Shown here one piece after another: positions 35,066-51,339 of a stretch of 64,000 nt of DNA. The DNA comes from Saccharum officinarum (Eukaryota > Streptophyta > Magnoliopsida > Poales > Poaceae). Made by a program: the position numbers and the translations under genes. The notes below the pieces were generated by a model, which was given only the letters and a program-made list of their open reading frames with translations, made no database searches and was not told where the DNA came from. The stretch lies in the NCBI GenBank assembly GCA_020631735.1, contig CM036201.1:78592502-78656501 (forward strand). The letters run 5' to 3'. Numbering within the stretch: the first letter of the stretch is position 1; the number at the start of each line of letters is the position of its first letter.

Positions 35066-35189
35066 TGCATCATATATATATTTACATGCATGCATGCATA
35101 TGTGTATTTTACATTATATTATTTCATGTGCATATATTACAAAAGATTGCATTATAGTTGTTGTGACATAACAAGTTTCTTCTCATCCT

Positions 35190-39250
<4,061 letters not shown>

Positions 39251-39713
39251 CTAGCTTCAAAAAACAAAACCAATATATAGTACGTCAACCATGTAGTCAT
39301 TCATCATATGAGAAAAGTCTATGTTAATAATATAAGTATAAGTCATTATGAAATGTAAGTATATGTGTCTTATTGCTCATATAGCCATTACTATTTCCGA
39401 AATGATAAGAATTTATTTTCTTCTTCTACAGGCGATCTCTGATGCTATGATATAAAGTTTGAAGATAGTCTTCCCGGAAAAAAATATGTAATGCTCATAT
39501 TACTTTAGCAACATTAATATATTATATCTGTATATTCAAAGTTCACAAATGAAGAAACATGTGATATTTTTGATAAACTAAAAAACGCTTAGTTTACAAA
39601 CTGGGTATCAAAATTGAGTTCCTATTTGACCATTATATATCCTACAACAAATCCTTCAAAAAAAACCCTACATGAATATATTTGGATAAAATTTCGTTAA
39701 CAAACATTGATCT

Positions 39714-40011
39714 ATGTCCTCGGTGGAGGGCCTCGGGCGCGGAGGAGGGCGCGGTGGAGGGCCTCGGGCGCGGAGGAGGGCGAGGGCGCGGTGGAGGGCC
39801 TCGGGCGCGGAGGAGGGCGCGGTGGAGAGCCACGGGCGCGGAGGAGGGGCACGGGCGCGCGCGGTGGAGGCCGCACGAGGAAGAAGACGGCGGCGCCGGT
39901 GTCACGGAAGACGAACGGACGCGGTGCGAGGAGAAGAGGGCGGCGGTGTTCGACGAGGAAGAAGACGAGCGGATCGATCTGCCAGGCGCCGGAGGTTATA
40001 TAGCAGAGGAG
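39714..40011. repeat. GC-rich minisatellite upstream of TnpA-Ulp1
   Basis: About five imperfect copies of a ~32-bp unit containing 'gtggagggcctcgggcgcgg' (39722-39860), then GC-rich non-repeated DNA. It lies between the internal palindrome block and the start of the TnpA gene, so it is in that gene's leader or promoter. Its long frames are low-complexity artefacts. Confidence 0.7.
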
Positions 40012-40292
40012 AATTACTCCCGGTTCCAGCCACCAACCGGGAGTAAAAACCCTTTACTCCCGGTGCGTATTACCAACCGGGAGTAAAGGTACCTTTACTC
40101 CCGGTGCGTGTTACCAACCGGGAGTAAAGGTATACCTTTACTCCCGGTGCGTGTTACCAACCGGGAGTAAAGGTATATCTTTACTCCCGGTTGGTAACAC
40201 GCACCGGGAGTAAAGGTTTTTTTGGCGGGCCACGAAACTGCAGCCCACCTTTACTCCCGGGTGGGCTTCCCACCCGGGAGTAAAGGTGGCCT
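40012..40292. repeat. Internal palindrome cluster of the CACTA element
   Basis: Six consecutive hairpin units of about 40 bp, nearly all of the form ctttactcccggt...accgggagtaaag. They use the ACTCCC variant, while the termini mostly use AGTCCC. They lie between TnpD (downstream end 40734) and TnpA-Ulp1 (start 39250). Confidence 0.9.
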
Positions 40293-40733
40293 GCAGTTTC
40301 GTTTCCCGCCTGTTTTAAGGAATAGTCTTGTTAAATACAATAGAAATGCAATAGTTTTTATTAAATACATAGTAAATTAAATAAAAGGCATAAAATTATT
40401 TTGTTAAAAATATGAATTTTATTTTTGTTTATTGCACATAGGAAAAATCGATAACCTAACTTTTTTTATTTTTTGTTAGAATTATGAAACATAATGTAAC
40501 TAATATTTATTATTTCGTTAATGCAAAATGTATTGTTTAATTAAAATTATTAAAATTATTGGTTTTGGACAGGAAATTTGTTTTCACATCATTTTAACGT
40601 TAATATTTTAATATTTCATCACTCAGTAACCAAATCAAACATTGATTTAATTTGAAACATGACATAATAAACATCTGAATTCACAATTATTACATAATAT
40701 CTCAAACACACACTATATTAAATCACTATATCA
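40293..40733. other. AT-rich spacer after TnpD
   Basis: No coding signal; 3' flank of the TnpD gene inside the CACTA element. Confidence 0.6.
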
Positions 40734-43700
40734 TCAAGTGGGCACAGCAGTGAACTTCTTCTTTACGTATGTCCCTTGGTTATGATCACTTCGTAACCAT
40801 GGAGTGTCCTCATCATTTACCAAGATGCTAGGGTCTTTGTTCACTTTGAAGGGCGGAATTCGGTCATCCTTTTCATATTCTTCTGACATGTCCGACTTGT
40901 CCTCAATTCCCACGATGACTCTTTTCCCTGAAAGAACTATGTGGCGCTTTGGCTCTTTGGTTGAGTCATTATCGTTTTTCCCTCTTTTTGGTTTGGTAGA
41001 CATATCATTGACATAGAACACCTGATTCACATCCTTGGCAAGGACGAATGGTTCGTCTTTGTACCCAATATTACTAAGGTCTACTGTTGTCATTCCATAC
41101 TCGTTGTCTACTGTTACCCCGCCTCCGGTCACCTTGACCCATTGGCACTTGAACAATGGGATCTTCAAAGTAGGTGCATATTCTAGTTCCCATATTTCAT
41201 CTATGCGTCCATTTCGGGTCTGTGGCATCTATGCGGACACCACTGTTTTGGTTGGTACTCCTTTTATCTTGGGCTACTGTGTAGAATATGTTCCCATTTA
41301 TCTCGTACCCTTTGTATGTGACGATATGCCATGATGGTTGCATAGCCAATAAATACAGTTGCTCATGGATGCTCTCATCACCTTGACATTTTTTTCGCAA
41401 CCAACCGCCGAAAGTTTCCATGTGCTTATGCGTAATCCAAGCTTCAGTCTTCCCTGGAAACTCGGATCGTAAGAGATCCTTGTGTGTCTCAATATACGGA
41501 TCTACCAAAGAGGAGTTCTGTAGAACTGTGTAGTGCGCTTTATTGAAATAATCATCATCCGTACCAATATATGTTTTCCTCCCTAGTGTCCCCTTTCCGC
41601 TTAGTCTCCCCTCATGTCTCGATTCAGGAACACCAATCGAGTCAAGGTGGGGAATAAAGTCAACACAGAACTCAATGACCTCTTCTGTTCCATAGCCCTT
41701 GGCGATGCTTCCTTCTGGGCGAGCACGGTTGTGAACATATTTCTTCAGGACTCCCATGAATCTCTCTAAGGGGAACATGTTGTGTAGGAACACAGGACCG
41801 AGAGTGAAAATCTCCTTGACTAGGTGAACTAGGAGGTGTGTCATAATATCAAAGAAGGAAGGAGGGAACACTAACTCAAAGCTGACGAGACATTGAACCA
41901 CATCATTCTGTAGTTTAGCTAGATCAGTTGGATCAATTGCCTTCTGAGAAATTGCATTGAGGAATGCACATAGCTTTACGGTGGCTAGACGTACATTTGG
42001 AGGTAGAATTCCTCTTAATGCAACTGGAAGTAATTGCGTCATGAGAACGTGACAGTCATGGGACTTTAAGTTACAGAATTTCTTCTCTGGCACATTTATA
42101 ATACCCTTTATATTCGAGGAGAATCCAGATGGTACCTTGATGTTGTTTAAGCATTCAAACATGATTTCCTTCTCCTCTTTGCTTAGAGTGTAGCTAGCAG
42201 GACGTAAGTAATGGCGTCCATCATCTGTCTTCTCTGGATGCAGGTTGTCTCTTTCTCTCAAACAACGTAGGTCCTGTCGTGCTTCAAATGTGTCCTTAGG
42301 CTTTCCATACACACCCATAAAGCCTAGCAGGTTCACACAAAGATTCTTCGTTAGGTGCATCACGTCGATCGAGCTACGGACCTCCAGGACTTGCCAATAG
42401 GGTAGGTCCCAAAATATGGACTTTTTCTTCCACATGGGTGCGTGACCGTTAGCGTCTTTCGGAATAGGTTGGCTTCCATGTCCTTTTCCAAAGACGACTT
42501 TCACATCATTGACCATATCGAGTACATCCTCACCGGTTCGGTTGCGAGGCTTGGTCAGGTGGTCTGCTTTCCCTTTAAAATGCTTACCTTTCTTTCTTAC
42601 GGGGTGATTTGCAGGAAGAAATCGACGATGGCCAAGGTACACGACCTTTCGACATTTTTTCAAGAATACACCTCTAATATCACCGAAGCAGTGTGTGCAT
42701 GCATTATATCCCTTGTTTGACTGTCCTGAAAGATTACTTAGAGCAGGCCAATCATTGATTGTTACGAACAACAATGCTCGCAGATCAAAGTGTTCTTGTT
42801 TGTACTCATCCCACACACGTACACCTTCTTTATTCCACAAAATGAGAAGTTCATCAATAAGTGGTCTCAGGTACACATCGATGTCATTGCCAGGTTGCTT
42901 CGGGCCTTGGATGAGCACAGGCATCATAATGAACTTCCGCTTTATGCATAACCAAGGAGGAATGTTGTAGATACTTAGAGTAACAGGCCAAGTGCTATGA
43001 CTACTGTTCTGCTCTCCAAAAGGATTGATACCATCTGTACTTAAAGCAAACCTTAAGTTTCTTGCGTCATTTGCAAACTCCGGGAATTCTCTGTCGATTG
43101 CTCTCCACTGGGACCCATCAGCAGGGTGTCTCAACATATTGTCTACCTTACGGTCTTCTTTGTGCCATCGTAACAATTTTGCATGTTCTTTGTTTCTGAA
43201 CAGACGTTTCAAGCGTGGTATTATAGGAGCATACCACATAACCTTGGCAGGGATTTTCTTACGTGGACGTTCGCCCTCAACATCACCAGGGTCATCTCGC
43301 CTGATCTTATACCGCGACGCATGGCATACCGGGCATGCATCTAATTTCTCGTACTCTTTGCCATGGTATAGGATGCAGTCATTAGGATATGCATGTATCT
43401 TCTCTATTTCTAGCCCCATAGGACAGATAACTTGTTTTGCTTCGTAGGTAGTGGCGGGCAATTCATTGTACTTCGGAAGCATCTTCTTTTGGATTTTTAG
43501 TAACTCTCCAAATCCCTTGTCAGATACACCATTCTTTGCCTTCCATTGCAGCAATTCTAGTGTGGTTCCCAACTTTTTCTGCCCTGCATCACAAGTTGGG
43601 TACAACAATTTCTTGTGATCTTCTAGCATCCGCTCGAACTTGATCTTCTCCTTTTCACTTTCACATTCTCTTTGTGCATCACGAATGACCTGACAAAGAT

Positions 43701-44070
43701 CATCAGCCGGCTCATCTTCTACGGCTACCTCTTCTTCAGCTTCTCCCATTGCAGTATCATTGAGGCACGCACCATCAGGAATAATATCATTGTCGTCCCA
43801 TTTTTCTTCTTCATCTTCTTCCATTACAACACCGGTTTCTCCGTGCTTTGTCCAACAAATATAGTTTGGCATGAAACCCGACTTGAACAAGTGTGAATGA
43901 AGAGTCCTTGAGCAAGGATATTCCACTGTATTCTTACATATGGCACATGGGCAGCACATGAAACCGTCGCGTTTGTTTGTCTCGGCCGCACGTAATAAAG
44001 AATGCACGCCGTCAATGAACTCTTGTGAGCGGCGATCAGCATTATACATCCAATGACGGCTCATCTGCAT
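40734..44070 (-). pseudogene. TnpD-type CACTA transposase, one frameshift
   Basis: The frame 44070-41197 (957 codons) starts with the transposase-associated domain (RHWMYNADRRSQEFIDGVHSLL, CCPCAICKN, LHSHLFKSGFMPNYICW). It holds the tnp2/Transposase_21 core (DGINPFGEQNSSHSTWPVTLSIYNIPPWLC, FVTINDWPALSNLSGQSNKGYNAC, SSIDVMHLTKNLCVNLLGFMG). A DUF4218-like part follows (LLVHLVKEIFTLGPVFLHNMFPLERFMGVLKKYV). The DUF4216-like tail continues in another frame from about 41210 to the stop at 40734 (NGRIDEIWELEYAPTLKIPLFKCQWVKV). One base too many (or two too few) in the 'cgaaatgg' stretch near 41211 breaks DATDP from NGRID. The protein would catalyse excision and integration in the nucleus. Confidence 0.93.
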
Positions 44071-44152
44071 TACATGACATAAATATCATATTAAAACCTA
44101 GATCATAATTAATTATTTATACAACATGCGTGCCACCACAAAAGATACAAAT

Positions 44153-44688
44153 TTATGAAAGCATCGCTACAATGTAGACAATCTCAACTACCACTAAAAG
44201 AACTAAAGCTAAAATACATTTCAGGAGCACAAGGATTTCGCGACCAATCTCAACTAAAACAGACAGATCCCCCGATTGTGCAACATCTTTGGGCTTCTTC
44301 GGCTGGATCACTGCCTCATTAGCCGCCGTATCTGCCTGTTGTGCAAGATATTTTTGCACGAGTTCAACATACTCTTCCTCCCAGTAGAAGCCTGAACATC
44401 GTCCACTGCCATCCCACTGAAATTAAAACAAAAAATTAGAACTTTAATCACAACCATCATGAAAATAGGTATAAACTAACCATAATCATTAAATATGATA
44501 AAATAACTCACATTGCGATCCGGACACTTGTAGAAGATACGATCCTTGTTGGGACCCTCCTTCTTCACTCGGTACTCCATCACAATCTTCGTCTCATCAT
44601 GACACTTGCCACATGGAATGAGAGGAAGGCCCGGCCTAAGTCGCTTTGAAAACCCATGAGAGGCCGAGGACCCGGAAGCAGTTGCCAT
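44153..44688 (-). CDS. Small GRF-zinc-finger membrane protein in the CACTA element
   Basis: Two exons (44688-44512 and 44416-44153) join in frame to 146 residues. Exon 1 gives MATASGSSASHGF and a basic patch, then CGKCHDETKIVMEYRVKKEGPNKDRIFYKCPDRN. Exon 2 continues WDGSGRCSGFYWEEEYVELVQKYL, completing a GRF finger (CxxC...C...C). The C-terminus is a hydrophobic run of ~20 residues (VLLKCILALVLLVVVEIVYIVAML), probably a tail anchor. It sits at the 5' end of the element, upstream of TnpD and on the same strand. It is the only intact gene in the element. Its function is unknown; GRF fingers bind nucleic acid elsewhere. Confidence 0.75.
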
Positions 44689-45095
44689 CTACTCTCTATA
44701 CTCATTTTTTAATACACTATAAATTTCTTCTTTTATAAACAAATAAAATTAACAAACTATAAAATTATCTACATCTCTAAACAATGATATTTTTAACCTT
44801 CTTTCATGTAAATATGCAAGCTTAAAGTGATTTTGAGCTCAAATTGCTTACAAATGAAAAAAAAACCACAATAAAGAACCATAAATATATATAGTGAATA
44901 AAATGGCATAAGAAAATGGTAAAAAATGAGAGTATGAGATTGGTAACCTTTACAACTGAAGAATCGACGGAGGAATCGAAGAATGGATGGAGGAACAATG
45001 GAGGGAGGGAGGAAGCAAGAACACCAGTGAGCTTCAAAATGTGCTGAGCTCGGGCTCGGGGAGGAAGGAGGAGACGGCTGATTTATAAAGGGAGA

Positions 45096-45419
45096 ACATT
45101 TAGTCCCGGTTGATAGATCCAACCGGGACTAAAGGTAACTTTCCAACCCCGGGCGCAGCCACGGCCCGGGAGTAGACCTTTACTCCCGGTTGGAGCCACC
45201 AACCGGGAGTAAAAGTATACCTTTAGTCCCGGTTGGTGGCTCCAACCGGGACTAAAGGTCCCTGCCACCTCTGTCTGGCGCAGTAGCCGTTGGGTAGGGA
45301 CCTTTAGTCCCGGTTGGAGCCACCAACCGGGACTAAAGGTATTTCTAGTCCCGGGGGCAAAAAATTCCGGGACTAGAGCCCATTTTGGCCGAGGATCAAA
45401 GGTCTGTTCTCTACTAGTG
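45096..45419. repeat. Right terminal/subterminal repeats of the CACTA element
   Basis: Four or more palindromic units, both tttagtcccggttgg and tttactcccggttgg types, with partners 'ccaaccgggactaaag'. They end at the terminus ctactagtg (45411-45419). Part of this block is also the presumed promoter for the minus-strand genes. Confidence 0.85.
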
Positions 45420-46147
45420 CCAGCGATGCCGGTCTCGTTGGACGTGAAGATCCCACTGTTGTTGTGGCCGCAGCCGAAGGACAGGCCGGGCACGGCCGTG
45501 GCCGTGCGCCCATCGACGGCCACGAACGTGAACGTGTCCGCGTCGAGCTGTCCGTTGGTCGTCGAGTTGTCACCGTAGGAGTAGGTGTAGACGCAGGTCG
45601 TCTCGTTGCTGCAGGTGAGCTCCTGGAACGTGGAGGAGAGGGAGGGGTCGAAGTACGGCAGGGCCTGGTGGAAGCAGGAGGTGCAGGGTCGGCACTGCGT
45701 CCACGTGAGGTCGCTGCCCGTGTCCAGCGTCAGCTGCACGGGCTGCGGCGGCGTGCCGATGCCCAAGTGCACCAGGTACTCCGTGCTGGGACTGGGACTG
45801 GGGTCACTGCCGTTGCGCTGCCCCGGGGTCACCGGGGCACTCGCTGAGGAGCTGGCGAGGAACCGCGCGGCGCGTGCCTTGCTGCGCCGCGTCATGCGCT
45901 GCAGCAGCTCGCGGCGGGTCAGTCCGCGCCCGGCATCGGTGTGGATGACCTGCGTCCTGACTGCTGAAGCAGCGGCGGCATGGCAAGAGATAGCCAGCGC
46001 TGCAAGCAGCGCGAGCAGGACGGCTAGCAGCTTCTGCTTATGCATGTTTACGTGGGAAATGCAGCCTTTCCTAGGGATTCTAGCAAAGTCGCCTTAAGTT
46101 AACTAGTTAAGCATGTAATGCTGTGTTAATCTCCGTGTGACAGGCCC

Positions 46148-46155
46148 TATATATA
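46148..46155 (-). promoter_or_regulatory. TATA box of the aspartic protease
   Basis: The minus strand reads TATATATA about 105 nt upstream of the protease ATG at 46045, in a plausible core-promoter position. Confidence 0.5.
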
Positions 46156-46159
46156 CAAT

Positions 46160-46480
46160 CTCTGTGTGAAATGGAAGCAAGGAACAATTCCGCGTGTAGG
46201 TAATAAGTTGCGTGCGTCCACACTCGCTCTCTATATGTCATGCTGTGCGGAACCCACTCGACGCACAATTATCTGAAAAACTCGCCAAATGGATTACGCG
46301 GTGTCGCACACGCCAGCCTCTGTGCGACAGTGTCGCATAGAATTTTTTTTTTCCCGAGAGACATTATGAGGGCTGGAGTCATCGAGGTCCGACGACGACT
46401 TGACGAGGAATTAGTGGCTGACTTCAGTTAATATAAAACATTTCACTTGTAGAGCATTATTGCTGCAAGAAATATATTAT
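46160..46480. other. Upstream flank of the aspartic protease
   Basis: No gene recognised. Short open frames lack domains. Confidence 0.5.
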
Positions 46481-46498
46481 GGGACTTGCTATATCCCA

Positions 46499-46531
46499 GT
46501 CGCCTGGGATTTAGAAAAAATCCCAGGCGAC
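46499..46531. repeat. 13-bp perfect hairpin
   Basis: gtcgcctgggatt (46499-46511) and its exact complement (46519-46531) flank a 7-nt loop. Such 'gtcgcctgg' hairpins occur at the ends of grass MULEs, and a related 'cagtcgcctgg' word occurs inverted at 53353-53366. Confidence 0.7.
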
Positions 46532-46906
46532 AACTACAGCCATCAGATCTTCATCCAACGCTCAGGTTCTGTCCTAGTTGTATCTGTACGTTAGCTTTCA
46601 TAACGGGTCCGAAAATACCCATCACTACACTGCTATCCCTTAACGGGCCCGCCAAAAATAAACCCGTTAACCAGGTCAATCTGTACGCACTAGTTTCTGT
46701 TCACAAAGAGACGAAACGGGTCCACAACCAAACCCAAAACATATATATAGTCCTTAACGGGTCCAAAAAAACCCAGTAAACTTCCTGGAGGTGTACCACA
46801 TGAATAAACATGGGCTTATTTCTTCCCATTGAATTGGACTTTACATAGTGAGCCAAAAACATAGAAATCTGTCCTACCTAAACTCCTGCTACAAGAAAGA
46901 AATAGA

Positions 46907-47101
46907 TCAAGTGGAATTACATTGAGAAAGCAATAACTCGCATTTTAGCCGAAAAGCATGGCCATGGTGGCCGCCGCCTCCTTGTTCATTTGCTCTTGGC
47001 CTTGGTCTCCTGTTGCCCCATGAACAGCACGTCGGTGTTGGCATCGCCATAGAAGAGGCACAGGTGCTGCTGGAACCCTGCTTGCGCAAAATCTCCCACA
47101 A
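46907..47101 (-). pseudogene. Unrecognised exon-like fragment
   Basis: One minus-strand frame reads VGDFAQAGFQQHLCLFYGDANTDVLFMGQQETKAKSK before a stop. It looks exon-like in codon use, but I do not recognise the family. It lies in the candidate Pack-MULE, so it may be a captured piece. Confidence 0.3.
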
Positions 47102-48358
47102 ATGTAAGCATTTATATGATTTTGAGGATAGATTAAACCAGATGGTAAATGATTATGCTGCACCTCAATCACACAATTAACACCTGCCTTTTCATATAAC
47201 CAAGGCTATAAATGGCAAGCATCAAGCCATCCATTAAATGGTGAGGGAGGGGTGCATAAATTATGAAAAAATGCATACATTTGTGGCAAACTTTAAATGT
47301 TAGGAATGCATACATTTGTGAACACAGGGAGTAGTAAATTACAGAATCATTTCATTTGGGGCCTGACTAGGAAGGTGGGATTTCAATCACACTAGGATTT
47401 TATCCAAATCTGAAGTGAAGTCCTAAAATTAGTGTCAGGAGCAACTTCCCTGATTCAGACACCCCCTGAGAGGTATGCCTATCTCTGGATATATAGATAT
47501 CATATATCAATGTCCAGCAGGCCATTGATATTTATTTTGATGGAACAGCTCACGAATTACCGACTGCGCTTCTGTTGTCTAGACACATAAAAAGGTTATT
47601 GGTGGACGCCTAACCTACCCTGTAGCTTCTCTATCATCTACTCTAACACCATTTCTGTCATCCCTGATCCAAAAGATAAATGAGTTTTTTATTCTCAGCC
47701 ACCAGAAATTACACATTACACCTATAGAAATTGCATCTAATGAAACCTGCAATTTTAGCATAAAATGTGTGCAATAATCGTCAGATAAAAAAGAAACACA
47801 CTTCTCTATAAATACAAACTCTAGCTCATGAATAAGGAGCCTGCTAGTACAATTGAAGTGTACCATTACTTATAGTGATAATAAACACGAGTTCTTAGAT
47901 AAGGAGCTTAACGGTGCATAGTTTACCAAAGGGCACCACAAGGTGCTGGGACATCCATAGTTGTGAATCTGCCTAAGAACCTCAAAGTACCTCCTAGAAA
48001 AAAATAATATCTACTTATAAGTCCCAGAAGAAATAGAAACAGAAAAAATTATCTCTACCATACACAGTTGGTACTGTTCCTAAAAGACATTCAAATATAC
48101 ACTTTGGTGTTTTTGGTTAATGAACACAAGCAGCCACCATTCAATTTTCAGAAAAAAAACTGTTAAGCTACATATAAAACACCGAAGATGATGACTGCAA
48201 CATTCACATGCCTTTATCTATCTGAGCTTTTGGATCAGCAGAGTTCATCTATTTTGAGATACTTTTAGTTAATGAGAAGTAGGGCATTTAATTTTCAGAA
48301 AAAAACAAACAACAACACAAGATGTGGGGTTCAGTGAGTTTCTAAGATTCTCCATCGA

Positions 48359-48622
48359 TTACCCAATGGCATGGCTTACTTTCAGCATAGCAGCTAAAGG
48401 GTATTCAGCATCCTTCAACTCTTTCTGCAGACTCACCCAACCCATGGAAGCCATCATTCCATCCAATTTCATCCCTTTGCTCTCATTGCAGCAATTTGCA
48501 TCTAGAGTATATGCTAACAATTCATTAATACTGGCCAAATAAATTACAGTTTTAGCTATACTGCTGATTGCTAAGTAGAGTACAAAGTTACAGTGACCAG
48601 ATTGGAACATGACAGAAAACAA
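48359..48622 (-). pseudogene. Unrecognised open frame in the gene-fragment region
   Basis: A minus-strand frame of 87 codons ends ESKGMKLDGMMASMGWVSLQKELKDAEYPLAAMLKVSHAIG. The C-terminal 40 residues look protein-like, but I recognise no domain and see no neighbouring exon. It may be a captured exon. Confidence 0.25.
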
Positions 48623-48883
48623 GTAACCAAGCCAGAGATGAAGTTGCAGGCTACACAGATTGATAGAGAGAGTAGCAAGATCCCAATGGAAAAAACAACA
48701 GCATGGCAGGGGTAATAACTAGAGGACTGAAATTAAAAACCAATAACCTAACAAACTCAACCAATAAACATCACAAATCAGATCCGAACCCCACGAAATC
48801 CTGCTGTCATGTTCCTGTCTGAACATTCACGAAACTCCACTCCCACGTCCTCACTGAAGCATAATAAACACGGAATGAACTAA

Positions 48884-49248
48884 AATGTGGTGTGTGCTAG
48901 CACAAATCACAATAAACAAAATAAAATGTGTGTTAGCACAAATCACAAGAAAAAAAATTTTCTATCAAAGGACAAGAACAAAAATTTGGTGTGCTGGCAC
49001 AAATCACAATAAACAAAGAAAAAAGTGTGTTAGCACAAATCACAAGAAACAATATTTTTCTATGAAAGAACAAGGACAAAAATTTAGTGTGGGCTTGCAC
49101 AAATCACAATAAACAAAGCAAAAGGTGTGTTAGCACAAATCACAAGAAACAATTTTTTTTATGAAAGGATAAGAACAAAAATTTGATGTAGGCTTGCACA
49201 AATCACAATAAACAAAGGAAAAGATGTGTTAGCACAAATCACAAAAAA
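48884..49248. repeat. ~99-bp tandem repeat, about 3.7 copies
   Basis: Units start near 48884, 48982, 49081 and 49181. Each contains 'gcacaaatcacaataaacaaa' and 'gtgtgttagcacaaatcac' separated by an A/T stretch. A diverged further copy is at about 50395-50490. Confidence 0.85.
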
Positions 49249-49499
49249 ATACTAAAAACAAGCTGCTAAACGTTATGCGCAAAGATTAACAATCGTGAGA
49301 GCCAGGATAAGGAGCTTAGCAGTGCATAGTTTACCAAAGGGGGCCACAAGGTGCTGGGACATCCATAGCTATGAATCCGCTGATGCACTGGTCAGCTTGT
49401 CCTTTACCTACCCTCATAATGTTCTGCATAACAAAAGAGAAAGAGAGTCAAGTTCAGATACTGCAACAAGAATATAGAAAGTTAGGGTAGTACGGCTAA

Positions 49500-50755
49500 T
49501 AAGGATCAATTGCACATGCTCAGAACTACAATTGCAGTGCCCAGTAGCTGCCATTTACATTGTTGGTGATTGCAATTATGTAAGTGAATGTTTTATTTGT
49601 TTGGTTTTCATCAATAGGAGATATTAATAGTAGAAACAGAGCACTATAAAATGCAGTAGTATATTGTGGATGCATCTTATTTCTTGTACCAGAAATCCTA
49701 AAGCACTAGAAAAGAGTAGGTAGCAACTAGCAAGACACAAACCACAAACAAACAAATTTCTTGTACCATAAGAAATGTCTGCATCACACAAGATAATCAT
49801 GATGAATGCAGCATATGCAACTGCCTCCCATTTTTACTGTAACCACTAAGATACCCCAAGTATAGGTGGGTGTAAAAGTGACCATATCTTAAAAGACATA
49901 GCTCTTGGTAAAAGGCAGTCAGAAAACAGGAATAGAGAGAGCTAGAGCTTTCAGGTCCTCAGGCTGCTAGGGCTTGGAGATGGAGAAGGGGATGTATACA
50001 TACAGCAAGTTTCCAGACAAAACCCTGCAGAGACAAGAAAAAACATAAACCAATTTAAAAATGGCTAATCGACAACAAAAAGGTAGTAACACAATAAAAG
50101 AAGACTTGGCTTCATTTAGGGACGTACAAATATTTTAAGGAGACAATCCCCAATCTCATCTGGGATTTGGCCTGTAAGCTTGTTCAGATTGAGATCCCTG
50201 CACGAGGAAATCATTAGCATACAAATAACAAGCCAGATATATGATGTGTTGGCTTAAAGTAAATAATTAAATAGTACTAAGGAAGTGTGTCACATCATGG
50301 GATGGGTGGTCAAATCAGATGAGGTCGAGTAGGATTAAAAACAGAGACAACATATTGCAATTTTTTTTGCTGTAGAAGGACAAAGACAAATATCTGAAAT
50401 GTGTTGCCACAAATCACCGAAAACAAATTTTTTCTATAGAAATACAATGTCAAAAATGTGATGTGTGCTAACATAAATCACAATCACAACTAACAGACTA
50501 GGACTATTAAAGTAGGGAGTCTTTTTAGTAAATCTTTGGAGTGCTGGCTGGTTCCTCTTTCTGAATCTTTGGAGTGCCCAAGAAACCAATAAAAAAGGCA
50601 CCATGTTCAGTTTATATAACACAACAATGAAAACCAAATGCAATGGTGAAACAGTTGTGTATCAACATCAGCATATTGCGTATGCTCAGAACTATAATTG
50701 CGGTGCCCAACAGTTGCAATTTACATTATTAGTGATTGCAATTATGTAAATAAGA
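49500..50755. repeat. Second duplicated block pair
   Basis: 49507-49585 and 50668-50750 share 'catgctcagaactacaattgcagtgcccag', 'atttacatt' and 'gtgattgcaattatgtaa' elements, in direct orientation. The spacing (~1.16 kb) differs from the first pair. Confidence 0.7.
49953..50197 (-). pseudogene. Two-exon fragment of an ERECTA-type LRR receptor kinase
   Basis: Exon A (50197-50128) reads DLNLNKLTGQIPDEIGDC and exon B (50024-49953) reads LSGNLLYVYIPFSISKP. These are adjacent leucine-rich repeats of ERECTA-family kinases (canonical NKLTGQIPDEIGDC...LDLSGNLLYGDIPFSISKLKQ). Acceptor and donor signals of a ~100-nt intron remain. Exon A is 70 nt where the family exon is 72, so a 2-nt loss shifts the frame, and exon B has a stop. 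No kinase part is present. It is a captured or dispersed piece of the gene. Confidence 0.75.
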
Positions 50756-51339
50756 GAAAGTGAGAGAGAACTAGAGAGAGATAGAGAATCGACAAAGAGA
50801 ATAAAAATGATATCGCAAATTTTGGAAAAACAGACACTAGACATAAGCAGTCACCTAAATAGTTATTGGATACTATGCCTGTAACAACAATGCAACATTG
50901 TCTGATTTTGATAGCAAAATACTGTAATTCCAAGCAGCTAATGCCTAATGTTTATAATATAAACACATCTAGTTGGCTGAAATTTACTATAAATGAGTTA
51001 GGATGTCGAGTCACACTAGTTCAGATGCCTTGCACTTCCAATCCAATGCTAGCCTGTACTAAGATAAGAAATAAATTAACAGGTAATAGCACTAGCAAAT
51101 ACATGTTCAAATCCGATTGACCAAACAAGCAAATCAAATTCCATGCTAGTTTGTTATCACTTCATTCATACTAGGATGGCATGAATACAAACCACTGTTT
51201 GCTCTCTATTCAGTAAACAAAAAGATACCACATAATATGACATGACAGAGGCTTCTTTTAGCATTTGTATGCAGGCTAGAATATGACAAGACTCTGTATG
51301 TGAAGTATTAATTAATTTGAGACTTGCTCACCTAGTCAC

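Larger units (their letters stand above)
47890..49380. repeat. Duplicated block, two copies 1.4 kb apart
   Basis: About 80 bp at 47897-47975 ('aaggagcttaacggtgcatag...ggtgctgggacatccatag') recurs with few changes at 49309-49372, in the same orientation. With the pair at 49500/50665 it suggests an internal segmental duplication. Confidence 0.75.

Noticed and set aside
39642..40086. GC-rich frames rich in Gly/Arg/Ala
   Set aside because: They follow a 32-bp minisatellite, differ in every frame and have no domain.
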